The notes under the pieces: model-generated
Seen by the model: only the letters and a program-made list of their open reading frames with translations
What the model was told of the DNA's origin: nothing
Databases searched by the model: none
Assembly (NCBI GenBank): GCA_035048495.1
Contig: CM068547.1
Span: 29,643,913-29,707,912 of the forward strand
Length of the DNA stretch: 64,000 nucleotides
Reading direction: 5' to 3'
Source: Euptelea pleiosperma
Taxonomy: Eukaryota > Streptophyta > Magnoliopsida > Ranunculales > Eupteleaceae
Position numbers and translations under genes: made by a program
In this document: in pieces, positions 21,390 to 32,700 of the stretch
Numbering within the stretch: the first letter of the stretch is position 1
Layout: every line of letters begins with the position of its first letter

Positions 21390-21800
21390 AAAGTTATGGA
21401 TAAAATTTAGATGCAAGTGACTCTCGTAGCTAGTCTTTTTTGCAGTCCATACAGAGGACTCTCATCAAGGCCCTACATAGATTCTTTTTTGGGCCTTATG
21501 ACTGCGTGGATCTTCCACCCACCTATTGGTGGATAAACACATGTACACAGTAAAAATCAGCTTCATTGGTGATTTCTAGCCATTGGATTTACTACTCAAA
21601 AAACATTCTTGAATCCAATGGCGAGAATCAATCTTAAAAAGTATTAAAATCTATGGCTAGAGATAACCAATTACACTAATTTTTGGTTTGTTTTCCAACA
21701 CGGGTGGGATAAACATCCATGCGTGGTTAGTGGGCTGGTGTGCCTTCCCTCACCTGGGCCCTAAGGCGACTGCCTTATTGGCCTTACAATAGAGAAGGCC
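21390..21800. repeat. FB2-family MITE copy
   Basis: Opposing blocks: 'gactgcgtggatcttccacc' near 21500 and 'gataaacatccatgcgtgg' near 21715. The 'gggccttatg' and 'gggccctaaggcg' flanks are typical of this family. It is more degenerate than the copy at 30305-30710. Confidence 0.6.
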
Positions 21801-21969
21801 CTAGATGTGAGCTAGGTTCAAGGAGATCGCAGCCAGTTCACCACTGAGAATGAGAGTTCATTAACGAATAGAACAAAACCTCTTTGTGAGTGAAACTATG
21901 TTGCCGCTGAGGCTGTGCCTGACCCTGCACATTATAGGGGTACAATTCTGTGTCTTCTTTTCCAATCCG

Positions 21970-22196
21970 GCTAGAGAGAGTATATTATTACGAGTGGTGA
22001 TCATATGGTCTTGGGTCTATGTGGTGCCCAACTGGTGGCACATTTTGATTGGTGTCGCACAACTCGGGTTACTATAATATAAATTTAAAAAATATAAGAA
22101 AACATTAGTACGTAACACCAATCAAAATGTACCACCAGTTTGGCACCACATGGGCCCCAGACCATATATATATGATCACCACCGTAATTAGTAAAT
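21970..22196. repeat. Fold-back element with ~85-bp inverted arms
   Basis: The left arm, 'tggtgatcatatggtcttgg' through 'ggtggcacattttgattggt', pairs with the right arm 'accaatcaaaatgtaccacc' through 'accatatatatatgatcacc'. The ~60-bp spacer is AT-rich. No target duplication was found. The flanks to 22440 are AT-rich with a weak duplication of 'attattcg...caatat'. Confidence 0.6.
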
Positions 22197-23132
22197 TCGG
22201 GTATTATTCGAGTTTAATATCCAAATTTTTTACTTTTTTAAAGAAACATTTAATACAACCATATACAATTAAACAAAAGAGAAAAAGTCATGAATTTTAA
22301 GAATAAACAAATAAAGCGTGTATTATTCGCCTTCAATATACGAATTTTGTGTTTTTTTTTAAATAAAAATTGTTAAACGACCGTATAAAATGAAAACATG
22401 GGTAGAATTCAGGCTTTTTAAGCCTAAACGAATATAACACTTCAACAATGACCGGATTTTTGGCCACAAGTATTGGTTTACACAACAACGTTTACTCTCA
22501 CGCATCAAAGAGCAAACAAACCAGAAAGCTTCCCACACGAACCGAACAACCTACAAACCTAGCTAGAAGGGGACAAAGCGAAATCTTACACCTGCAAAAG
22601 CCATCACTGCTACGCAAAGGGCTGGAAAGATGGTGAGCTCACAAACAAGGGCAGTCACATCTTTCATATTTGTCTTCTCGGCACCATATATGCTAAGATA
22701 AATGTTACAAGCGTAAGCGACCAACATTGAGAGCAATGCCAGGATAAGGGAAGTTATGGCAAGAAAATACTTGATGGGTAATGAACGTCGAAAGTCTTCT
22801 TCTCTATAAGACGAACTGAAAAGAATTAAGAACATAACCAATGCCATCACAGCGCATGACAGCCCGATGACATAAGCATGGGAGAAGATGGAGAACGCAG
22901 TCTTCCCAAAGTAAGAAGGGTTTCCTTTCTTGTCTCTGTCTCCTGGGATAGAGAAGCCTGTAGCAAAGACCACAGCAGCTACTAGACTGGAGCAAGTCGA
23001 GGCCAAAGATGTTATTCGATCCTTCCCTTCCTTCACCATTTCCCTGTGGTTATCCGTGAATAATTGTTGAGCTGTCTGCTTCTTTTCATTTCGGTGATTC
23101 CACATTTCCCTTGGTAAAAGCTTTTTCATGCG

Positions 23133-24222
23133 CTGCAATGCAGTCTTTCCAAAGTAAGAAGGGTTGCCGTTTTTGAAATGTACGCATTGTGTTTGGCAGC
23201 AAAAACAAATTCTCAATAAAGGGTGTCAGTAAGTAGCCATGGAGTGGCCATGCCTATACATAGGGTCCAGTAGAGGTGGTGATTTACGTTCCTACACTAG
23301 TTAGTTGCATGCTGTATCATGCAGCCTATAGCCTTTCAGTTTAAAAATATCACCTACCTTCAATTTGAAGATCTTATGTGTAAGTAATTGTATTCAGTTA
23401 TGCATGTTACCAACGGGTATAGTTCTGTAATTTCAGTATATTGTATGAATACAATAACAATGCACCTTATAATAGGGAATTCTTGACATACCACCCCATG
23501 TTATCTTTCAAATCTGACCTACCTCCATGACCCGGTCCCTTTCTTCAACCTTAGAACATATAGGTTTTGGCCATGTGGCACCCTAACCTAAATCAAACGA
23601 TTGTGGTGAATGGGCGGCCATGAGATCTCAGTGGGTTGGCCACCCATCACCGGCAACAAACCTATCTGAGTCCTGTGGCCGGCCATCAACTATTTTAGAG
23701 AACATATATATGAAAATTAAAAATTAAGAGGGGAGATGCTAAAAAAAATATTTAATTTATAACTTTAGAGAAATGTCTAGGATAATTTCTAGTCCTCCTA
23801 GAAATATATATGGAAAAGTCGATCTACAGTCTAATGACTTAGAAAAATAGCTCTAGAAGAGTCTAGAGTCTAAAAGAATCTACCCTCTCTGTTTAGAAAT
23901 ATCCAAAGTAGTTGGGGACGGGGTTGGATCATTAATGACTCTATAATGTTCATTAGAGTCCTATAAATATGACATAAATTGTACTTGTTGATTTTGGAAG
24001 TTGGAAAAGAAACAAAGTTCTTGTGATTCCATTCTTAGCCTCCCATCATCAGATCTCCTCTCCAAAGCCTACAACAAGGCCTATTATATCTTCCAATTAC
24101 TGCTCCAACAGCCTATCTGTTTGCTCTAAAGTTCATGTTATAAATCACAAAGTGAAAGACTTAATCCTGTATTTGAACAGAATTATACGTTAATAATTTA
24201 ATCAAAGACAAGCATACACTAC
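23133..24222 (-). other. Intron 6 of the third paralog, with LTR-like sequence
   Basis: 23470-24170 contains 'tcctataaatatgac' followed by a long transcribed-looking leader, like an LTR U3-R-U5. I could not fix its ends or a target duplication. Immediately before exon 7 (in gene orientation), 23141-23178 repeats about 30 nt of the coding sequence at 22893-22930 ('aacccttcttactttgg'). This micro-duplication displaces the normal sequence upstream of the acceptor. Confidence 0.5.
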
Positions 24223-24647
24223 CTCGAACCATTTGATTTCTTCGAACATCTGTGTTGGAGAGTTGCGTTGATCGATGGCTTTTGCAGCTAAATGCAAAAT
24301 GTTATTGCGTTGGCTGTCGATGGATGAAAATAACAAAGATTGTAGCAGTTGATCCATTTCTGGTCCGTAAGCCAATCTATTCACAATCCTCTCTCGACGG
24401 TTTTCCACAGCCACATGGAGAACGTTCTTTCCATCCTCGCCAGGATATATTGCTCTTCCTGGATGGAACTCCAGGATTGTTAAAACCATCTCATCGAGCC
24501 CCATTTTGGTACCAAGCGTCAGCGGTGTCGAGTGGTAACTAGATACTGAGCTTCCCATGGAGAGGAACGACCAAAACTCGTCGCTCTCGGCAATAAGAGT
24601 CAACAACATGATCACGCTCGTATGCATCTTCTTTAGATCAACCACGT

Positions 24648-24737
24648 CTTGGTTATAGGGTACTGTGAAAATGTGCAAACGCGATTACAGAGAGAGAGAG
24701 ACGTGGTTATAGGGTACTGTGAAAATGTGCAAACGCG

Positions 24738-24768
<31 letters not shown>
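24648..24768. repeat. ~55-bp tandem duplication plus (GA)n at a splice acceptor
   Basis: The segment 'gtggttatagggtactgtga...gcgattacagagagagagag' is present twice head to tail. The second copy ends in about 12 GA repeats. The duplication includes the exon 6 acceptor of the third ankyrin paralog (AG complementary to 24663-24664), so a second potential acceptor exists in the intron. Confidence 0.8.
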
Positions 24769-25254
24769 CTCACTTAGTCTCAAGATGGTGTTGATGGCAT
24801 TGTCAACAAGGAATCGTGTCCAGCTGGCTGCACAAGGAGATCATATGTATATATGAGAAGCATTAAAACTAAAAACTTCTGGACATCATCAAGGAGAGCC
24901 GTTGTTACAAATACCAGGAGGATTGAAGAGCTTCTTAAGAATTATCTTGAATGCATCACGATTATGATTCTCATCCGTACTATTCATAAGTGAGTTGTCC
25001 ATAAGTGGGTTTCCACCGACCTGCACACAAATTTTAGTAAGAGGCGTTATATCCCAGAGAAGATGTCCATTATGCTCAGTGAACCCTTCTAGTTTGCCCA
25101 GCCCAAAGAAATATACTCCAAATCTCCACTTACCCATTATGCATGGCCATGATAGAGACTGCCACAAATCTCTTTAAAGGGGTTTGCAGTCGGAAAACAA
25201 TGGTATCCAGAGAAGATTTGGGTTCCATTAATAGCCATGAGAGCTTTCCCTCCC

Positions 25255-25512
25255 ACGTTTTTTTTTTTCTTTTATTTTTTTTATGATGAATAAAAATTTA
25301 GTATAGAGGTAAAAGAGGGGCCAGGAGGTTGAGAAGACCTCCATTAGGCACGCTACAAAGAAAGAAGAAAGAAACAAGAGCAAAGCGGATTAAAACCACA
25401 AAACTCATCACCCATCCCCATAATTGAGTCCCAAGGAAACAAAAAATCTTCAAAGACCAAACCCCCACAGTCAAAAGATACATGTTGAAGGCCTTAATTA
25501 TCATGCCTAGAA
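25255..25512 (-). mobile_element. Probable LINE 3' end fragment
   Basis: On minus, a short open frame with no stop for 68 codons (25504-25298) ends shortly before 'actaaatttttattcatcat' and an A-rich tail (25256-25290 on plus is T-rich). This resembles the 3' end of plant L1-type elements, including the one at 43041-44251. No reverse-transcriptase domain is left and no target duplication was found. Confidence 0.45.
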
Positions 25513-25906
25513 CTTTAATCCAAAATTCAGTTTACTTCCATAGCTTTAAACGGCTCAATTTCAGCCTCAAAATAGACATGTTAATGGCCTAATCAGACCC
25601 AACTTTTGTCTAAAGGAGACATATTAATACTTCAAATTTGACACTTACAGGAAAAAGTCCATTGACACATTCTTAGTGATCAATGACCTGATCGACTTTC
25701 TTTTATCACGACGATCTCCAATCTCGGTTGAAAATCAACATGATTGGTGATTTTTAGCCATTGGCTAGCTCTTTGTACCCACCCCAAAATAGCGATCCAA
25801 TCCCATGATTGAAAGTCAATCCATGAAAAAGACTTAAATCTGACAGATATAAAGTACTAATCATGCGAATGTTTGGTTTGTGTGTGTGTACACATATATG
25901 TATATA

Positions 25907-26303
25907 GGGTCAGGATCAGGGGACAACAATTTCATACAACGTTTTTGACAACAAAAATTGGGGCAGGCCAATTTATATATTATAAGTCTTGGAATGGGAT
26001 GATTTTTGGCGAGGACGGTCTCTATGGTGAGGAGATCATCCTCACAAAAATTCAAATCATTCTGATATCTGTAGACTGGTTTACAAGTTGAAGAATTATG
26101 GACCGTCTATTTTTATCGTTAACTTGAAAACTACATTTGATGGGGTTAGAAATTTCAGAATAGGCTGATTTTTTGTAGGGGTGATCTATATGATGAGGAG
26201 ATCATCCTCACCAAAAATCAAACATTGATTCATCTTCCATGTGGATACGCCAAAATTGTTGTAAAAAACGTTGTATGAAATAGTTGTCCCCCGATCCTGA
26301 CCC
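25907..26303. mobile_element. Complete FB3 MITE (397 bp)
   Basis: The terminal inverted repeats are about 40 bp: GGGTCAGGATCAGGGGACAA on the left and GGGTCAGGATCGGGGGACAA read from the right, followed by 'catacaacgtttttgacaac'. The flanking 9-mers are ATGTATATA and ATATATATA (8 of 9 equal). The interior contains opposing 'gaggagatcatcctcac' blocks. Small plus-strand frames are chance. It lies in intron 3 of the third ankyrin paralog. Confidence 0.75.
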
Positions 26304-26319
26304 ATATATATATATATAG

Positions 26320-26929
26320 ATGAATTTTTGTTGCCAGACTCTTTATACTAAATCATATTATACATGAATTATGCTCAAATGGTTTTTTTTTTTTTTCCGT
26401 TTCCTGTTTATTTGACCGTGTTTTACTATATTTCAAAATTTCAAAACAGATCATATTCGTAATATATGACCTTAATTTTTTCGGTACGCTGAATTCCTAA
26501 CTAGGCCCTTGACTTAAACGGGAGATTACATACCTAAGGTAATCTGATAATTCATAAAATATAATGGTATATGTGTGGTGCACCAAGTTTGGCGCACAAT
26601 TATGTCGTAATGTTTTAATTCATTTTAAAATTAATAAATTAAAAATATATCTTTTGTGGTTGTGGTAGGTGTTTAAACCCCGATGATCACCCACAATATG
26701 ATCCACGTGGCACACTTTTAGAGGATGCTGACCGTATGGATGTTTCGTCGATAACTAGATGAGCGTACAAACCGAAAATGATCAGCTTGAGTGGTGATTT
26801 CAAACCTTTGGATCCCTGTACCCAACTAATGGTCAATAATGCTCAAATTCCTACAATTAAAATCAACCCAATAAATAACTTCGTGGGACCCGCTAAGAGG
26901 AATATAATTTTTTTTTGATGATTAATTAA
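26320..26929. other. Segmental-duplication flank with FB1 fragment
   Basis: 26320-26640 matches 4090-4440 ('gaatttttgttgccagact', 'gtttatttgaccgt', 'gagattacatac(c/t)taaggtaa'). An FB1 copy lies at 26695-26890. Together with 27727-30196 this makes the second copy of the 4080-6640 block. Confidence 0.6.
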
Positions 26930-27196
26930 GGGTGGCGCTATTTGCACACACCTTTTTTGAGTGACACCCACCTCTTATCTACACATACTCAAAGTTGAAA
27001 AAAAAAAAAAAAAGAACGAAAAGGAACTCACCACCACCGTCCTCTTCTTCTTCATCACCACTACACCACCACCACCACAACTGCACCTCTACCATCGCCT
27101 TCTTCTTCGTCCTCCTCTTCTCTACCATCGCCTTCTTCTTCTTCCTCCTCCTCCTCTTCTTCTTCTTCTTCTTCTTCTTCTTCTTCTTCTTCTTCT

Positions 27197-27230
<34 letters not shown>

Positions 27231-27517
27231 TGCCTACCGATATGGCTAAAGCCATGTCTATCCTGTGTTACCGATACGGGTGAATTTTTTTTATTTTTTA
27301 AGGGAGAGGGGGAGAAAGTGATCCTTCCCTCACTCCTTCTCTTCTTCTTCTTCTTCTTCTCTCTCTCTTTCTCTCTCTCCTTTAAAATAAAAAATTTTGC
27401 CGTATCGGTAACACAGGGTGGACATAGCTTTGGCCATGTCCACAGCTGCCTACCGATATGGCCAAAGCCATATATGTCCACCCTGTGTTATGTGTCCACC
27501 CTTGAATTTTTTTTTTA

Positions 27518-27561
<44 letters not shown>

Positions 27562-27734
27562 GACTCCCGGAGAAGAAGAAGAGGAGGAGGCCTGGTGGCG
27601 CTAGCTCCTTTTCCTCCTCTTCTTCTCTCTCGGTGGTGGATTTTTTTTTTTTGTTGTTGCAAGTTATTTGCACACACCAAGAGGTGGGTGTCACTCAAAA
27701 AAAGGTGTGTGCAAATAACGCCGCCCTTAATTAA
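26922..27734. mobile_element. 797-bp TIR element with proven TTAATTAA target duplication
   Basis: The element spans 26930-27726 between two copies of TTAATTAA. The ends are inverted over about 48 bp: GGGTGGCGCTATTTGCACAC on the left and GGGCGGCGTTATTTGCACAC read from the right, both running on to 'gagtgacacccacctctt'. The duplicate block keeps the unfilled site GATGATTAATTAAAAGGTAA at 4729-4748. The interior is low complexity, (TTC)n, (CT)n and (GA)n, plus two copies of 'ctgcctaccgatatgg' and inverted 'gtatcggtaacacagg' blocks. No protein is encoded. The 8-bp duplication suits hAT, but the TIR looks MULE-like, so the class is open. Confidence 0.85.
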
Positions 27735-28079
27735 AACGTAATGCTAGCAAGCAAAGTGTTAATGAAATTGCTTAGGTGTAACCCCGTCAAAGAGACAGAG
27801 ATCTGCCTCGACAATTTCTAATCTTTTTTGGGGTCCGGTTGCATCTAATTCTTGAAGGCATTGCTTGCTAGCTTTATCGTTAGAAGAGAATGTTAGAAAA
27901 GTGGAACCGACATTTTACCGTTTGTGATGTGATGGTATCAGGATCCTCTTCGTCTCCCATCTGATTTAGGCGAATGGAACGATCTTCCTTCAAAGTTATA
28001 CCTACACAAAGTAATGAATGGCATCAAAATTGAGCGGCCAATAATTCTTTGCACAGTATTAAGAAAGTTGGCATATACC

Positions 28080-28610
28080 AGACTTGGGGGCCTATCGTTC
28101 AATTGGCAACAAGAAGATCATTAAGATTGTAAATGGGCCAGCACGGAACAGCCCAAGTGGTTTTAAGGCCCAACAAATCTTCAGACATGATTGGAATTAT
28201 TACCTTGTGGCCTGATTACTAAGGCTGCAAGTTGGATGGTCTCAACCCGATCGACGAAGGGTTGGGTCGATCGGGTTGAGACCAATCAAAACTCAGGTAT
28301 GAGACTTAAGTTGTTTGCGTCTAAGCAATTTCTTGTCTGCGTCCACCGTGAGGTGAGCCAAACAGTTGCATGTCGACCCTTTTTTTGTCGAGCTGTGGAG
28401 TCATATCAACATGACTGACCTACCCCACCAAAAATCAACATGACTGCCATTTGGTATGCAGGTCCATCAAGGTGGCCCAATCAATAATGGGTTAGTGGGC
28501 CCGGAAAGAGTGTGCCACGTGGTGGATTTTGTGTTCCCAACATGGGCTGCAGAAAAATAAGCAGGCCTGGCCTTTACTTTGCAGCAAAAATTAGACGGAG
28601 GGGTAAGAAC
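28080..28610. other. Insertion in intron 2 of the third paralog, with perfect hairpin
   Basis: Sequence absent from the paralogous introns. 28238-28255 (GGTCTCAACCCGATCGAC) is followed after 10 bases by its exact reverse complement at 28266-28283, an 18-bp perfect stem. 28430-28530 contains FB1-like termini ('gtgtgccacgtgg'). No coding content was recognised, and the ends of the insertion were not resolved. Confidence 0.55.
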
Positions 28611-29458
28611 GAGAGGAGAGACACTTACAGTTGTAGACGATTGAATCGAGGAGGCCTAATTGGACTCCGGTTCGGAAGGCCCCCGGGACTGAGATGATAT
28701 GGTCAAGAACGGTAAGTCCCAGTTCGTCGCGTTTGTTCATGAGATCAGGAATAGCTCTTGCCACCTCCATCGCCAGTTCTGCGCGCGACACCATTTAACA
28801 AGGTTAAAAAAGGAAACCTGTCGTGCTGCAGTGCACAAGTGAACGTATGATATTTGTAGGTTACCGAAGTGATTGCCCATTACGGCACAGTGTAGAATGG
28901 TGGCTCCATCTTTTCTTCTGGCCTTGATTTGGGACATCGAGGGAGGAGTTCCCAAAACATCTCTCTAGCCCCACTGGCAGCTGCTTTGTGAAGAGGGGAC
29001 TCATGTTTCGAGTTCCTAATGGAAAGGAGATCAGGGTTCGTGTCGAGCAAAGCTTGCGCGGCTTTTATGTTCTCTTTGACTACAGCCACGTGAAGGGCTG
29101 TATCACCGAGGAAGTTGCCCTCTCCGAGCTGGTCAGGTTCCATCAGGTTGACCACTTTCAATGCTAAGTCGGTCTTCTCATGTGAGATTAATACATTGAG
29201 CAGCGGCTCGTTGGCCGTGTCCCAGAAGGTGCTATCTACAATATCAAGATTTCCATCTCTGTTGATTTCTCCAATTTGAAAATCAGCTTCCCCCAGTTAA
29301 TTTTACGTAGCTGATACAACGATTGATAATCAACTACTGGCTCAGGCTGCTCATCTACTTGCTTAGCTTGTAGCTCAGGTACTGCCTCAGGTACTTGCCC
29401 AGCTTCTGTCTCAGCTACTGGCTCCTTACGCGGATCCATAACCAGTAGTCTAACAGCT

Positions 29459-29524
29459 TAGAGAGAGAGAGAGAGAGAGAGAGAGATGTGTTGCTTTACT
29501 TGAACTCGTGCTCTTCTTCTTCTT

Positions 29525-29553
<29 letters not shown>
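29459..29553. repeat. Microsatellites (GA)n and (CTT)n
   Basis: About 13 GA units at 29460-29486 and about 13 CTT/TCT units at 29513-29553. They sit just upstream of the start of the third ankyrin paralog and are absent from the duplicate at 5948-6000, so they expanded after the duplication. Confidence 0.9.
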
Positions 29554-29555
<2 letters not shown>

Positions 29556-29559
29556 ATTG

Positions 29560-30196
29560 TTATACAAGAAGTTTGTATTTTGATGCTAACCCTTCTGTTC
29601 CAGAATAATTCGGGACACACCCCTACTTTATTTTAACAAAGCCATATCCAACTTTATTTACTTTAACTTTACTTAGCACTAAGAGGAGTACAACAGCAGC
29701 ATCCAAATGGCAAATCCAGTGTGGACTGTTAATGGATCGGGTCCACCAGATGATCTGATCTAATCAGATCCGATATCATCGGGTCTAGATCAAAGAATAA
29801 GGTCGATTTGATTTCTTTCGATCAGATCAGCTCAATGTCGGGTTGTCTTGATCCAATTCGATATGCTTTGGATATCTTATTTGGTCGGGTCTGGATCCGT
29901 GCATTGAAACGTTATCAGGGTTGCATTGGATATCCGAATCCAGATTGTGTAGCTCTACTATAATTGTTCAGTCATGGGCTTTCCTCTTGATCAACCCAAA
30001 CCTAATCCTATGACAACCCTAACTAGAGGATCCTCTAAAGTACACAATTTAAAGTAAAACAAGGAGAACAATTTAAAGTACTTCTGTCCTTGAATTAATT
30101 TGTTTAAGCATATGTACGGCCGGATTCCTCCCTTAGATGGTAAGCAAGGGGGATTAGCTTTCTTTCAAGTCTTCAGAATATATGCTGTAGGATAAT
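29560..30196 (-). promoter_or_regulatory. 5' flank of the third ankyrin paralog
   Basis: Collinear with 5960-6650, including 'tggatcgggtccaccagatg', 'gtcatgggctttcct', GTACGGCCGGATTC at about 30115 and 'ggtaagcaaggg'. It probably includes the ancestral promoter. It ends at the insertion starting at 30202. Confidence 0.5.
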
Positions 30197-31094
30197 GGCT
30201 TTAATAGACAACTCACTATCCAGCTTGCTGCCACGTGATCTCATTCCATGAAGCTTGCTGCCTCGTGATCCTCAACAAGGTTGTCAAGGATCTCTCCTAG
30301 ATCAGGAAAAATTTTAGATGCAGAGGACTTTGGACGCAGTCGATGCAGAGGGTCTCGTGGCCCTACATAGCTCATTTTTTGGGGCCCACTAACCGCATGG
30401 ATGTGAACCCCACCCCTTGGTGGATATGTATACGAAAATTAGTCACATTGATTTTATGTAGCCATAGATTTTAGCACTTTTGTAGGATTGACTCTAACCA
30501 TTGGATTCAAGCATGTTTTTTGCATATCTTTTGGACACTTAGTCCAACGGCTACGAATTATCAACCAAGCTGATTTTTAGTATGCATATCCAGCAAGGGG
30601 TGGGGTGCACATCCATGCGGCTAGTGGGCCCCAAAAGATGAGCCATATAGGGCCACAAGACCCCTCTGCATCGACTGCATCCAAAGTCCTCTGCATCTAA
30701 AATATTTCCCGTAGATCATCTCATTCTCTTGGTGGATATTCCTTAGTTACACGGTTACACCTCAAAGATCTCTAAGATCTTCTCTTGCTAGACATTCCTC
30801 CAAGCAATCAATTAGTGAGACACCACAAAGGAAAGAAGCAATTCAGTCCATTCAAGCATTCAATAAACGTGGGACACCACAAAGGAAAGAAGATATTCAA
30901 CCCGGCCATATGTTGCAATCAAAATGTGGGATTTAAAATTTGAATTTTGAAATCTATTTTTGTAAAGATCTTGTAAAGATTTGTACATTGATTGACTTAT
31001 CAATAAATACCCCCATTCATCTCTGAGCTAATTCACGATTGGAATCAAGCTCTAGAGTGAATCTCCAAAAACGTCTTTATATTCTTTTAGGCTT
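30197..31094. mobile_element. 888-bp insertion with GGCTT target duplication, probable solo LTR
   Basis: 30202-31089 is bounded by GGCTT on both sides. The paralogous flank at 17880-17910 shows the empty site ('gataatggcttgcatcatca'). The right part contains 'caataaatacccccattcat' and a leader-like tail, as in an LTR. The ends are TAATAGAC and ATTCTTTTA, i.e. TA...TA rather than TG...CA. A nested FB2 MITE accounts for about 400 bp, so the original insert was about 480 bp. No coding content. Confidence 0.65.
30298..30718. mobile_element. Complete FB2 MITE, nested
   Basis: The element spans 30305-30710, with terminal inverted repeats of about 60 bp: GGAAAAATTTTAGATGCAGA on the left and GGGAAATATTTTAGATGCAG read from the right, then 'ggactttgga(c/t)gcagtcgatg'. 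The flanking duplication TAGATCA lies at 30298-30304 and 30712-30718. It is inserted into the 888-bp element around it. Confidence 0.8.
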
Positions 31095-32700
31095 GCATCA
31101 TCAAACCTAATAAGGGAATTTTTGACATACGCCCCCTCCCCCCCCCTCCCCCTCATGTTATCTTTGAAATTTGACATACCCCCAACATTTTTAAGAAGCT
31201 GACATACCCCCTATTGCATCCGATAAAATAAACTAAAATCAAAGAAATAACAAATTGACAACTTAGTTTTACATTAATCAAAGTTTTTATAGATCAAACC
31301 TTAAAAACAAAACATACCATCTTTCTCAAGGCTTATGAGGTTTTGGGATTTACTGCTCACTATTCTTCTCTTAAAAATTGCTTCGGCTACTTTGCCTTAT
31401 CTAAAATCGTCTCCGAGAAAAATTAGAACTTGTTCTCCCTTAAACTGCTAAAAAAATAAGGGAAGTTTGTAAAAAAAAAGGTAACATCTCCAAAATTCGT
31501 GAACATCAACCACTACCCAACATCAATGGCACCTTACCACTAACGATCTCTTGTCTTGATGTTTACCTATACTGCCAGTCCCAACCCACAATAGAGAAAG
31601 AGAGAGAGTGGAGACGTAGGGAGAAGTAGATACCTAGAGCACCACGGCGACGGCGAGGACAAAAGTTACAGCACTTCAATAGAAATCTTAAAACTTTAAT
31701 GCATTAGTAAGGTTTCTACTTGATAGGTTTCCTTCTTAGAGAGTTTCCTACCTCGCATGTTTGTTTTCTTATTCGTAGAGTGAAGCAGAGGAGAAATGTA
31801 ATGTTTCCTTCCCTAAAACTTCGTTGTTTTATTAGGGTTTCGCCTTGACGGGTTTCCTTCTTAGAGAATTTACTTCTTCGCATTTTGCTTCCTTATTCGT
31901 AATTCACTAGTCTCCTAGCAAACGCCACAAAAATGTCAAAGCATCTTGACTGAGTCAGTAGTTGTGATGTACACAATTGACAGACAAAAACCAAGTCCTT
32001 TAGTCATTCTTCAACAAGTGATGTACACAAGGTACGGACTAGAGTTGTGTTTAACAAGTGATGTACAAAAGGTACAGACCATATGTTTTTAGCAACAGTG
32101 GTAACTACTAGTGCCCAATAATCTACATTGCTGCCCACAAATTTATGATCATTAATTATACTGCCAGTAGATCCTAGTCAAAACAACTTTTAGGAGTGAG
32201 GAAAAAATAACCAGTTTATAAACATCAGATTGATAAACCAATTGGGAACATATAGATGATATAATTGCCATAAATATTTTAGTTAGTGTTACTAAACTTT
32301 TTGTACCTGTAGTTGACATATAAAAGTATGTCCGTTTTTGTTCATGCATGTCTAATATTACTTATCAATTTCTAGCAATCTAGTTGTAGGTTTTTTTGAG
32401 GTAAGTAATAGCTTTAGCTACTACAGATATAACAAATTGATTTCTAGTGCAGAATTATATATTTTGTAAAAGAGGTTGTCTTGTATTCTTTTGACTTCAC
32501 CACTTGATATAGATAATGCTGCTTTTGACACGACGATTCTAATCATCCAAAAATTATTGGACACAGTGAAACCGAGGTAAGCATTGAAAGCTGAATTAGC
32601 ACTACCTTATTTCCAACCCTTCATTTTGACATAAAATAAACTCATCAAACACTCCTAAAGTTTTTGAACAAGTTTTGATTGAAATATTCCAATTGCATTT
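31095..32700. other. Gene-free region with a local duplication
   Basis: 31110-31210 repeats 'tttgacatac(c/g)ccc', also seen at 23480-23530. 31705-31780 and 31840-31910 are two diverged direct copies of 'ggtttccttcttagaga...cttattcgta'. 31610-31660 is GC-rich ('caccacggcgacggcgagg'). 31990-32100 repeats 'caagtgatgtacacaaggta'. No reading frame with a recognisable domain. Confidence 0.4.

Larger units (their letters stand above)
22563..29439 (-). pseudogene. Ankyrin repeat / PGG-domain gene, third paralog, frameshifted exon 1
   Basis: Seven exons on minus match the intact gene one for one: 29439-28865, 28778-28629, 28001-27919, 25020-24915, 24827-24774, 24662-24223 and 23132-22563. Internal phases are conserved. 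Exons 4-7 are open: DGKNVLHVAVENRRERI, NILHLAA, then a PGG-type four-helix C terminus with SIPGDRDKKGNP after helix 1. Exon 1 has a 1-nt deletion near 29256 (ATCTTGATATTG for ATCTTGAATACTG) and a 7-nt deletion near 28941, so it cannot encode the full protein. Introns 2 and 3 are swollen by insertions: a hairpin repeat at 28080-28600, and a LINE tail, FB3, FB1 and a 797-bp element between 25255 and 27726. Alternatively the downstream exons could be used from another start, but none is obvious. Confidence 0.85.

Noticed and set aside
26961..27518. 185-codon plus-strand reading frame and its minus-strand partners
   Set aside because: They translate (TTC)n, (CT)n and (GA)n microsatellites inside the 797-bp TIR element and show no domain.
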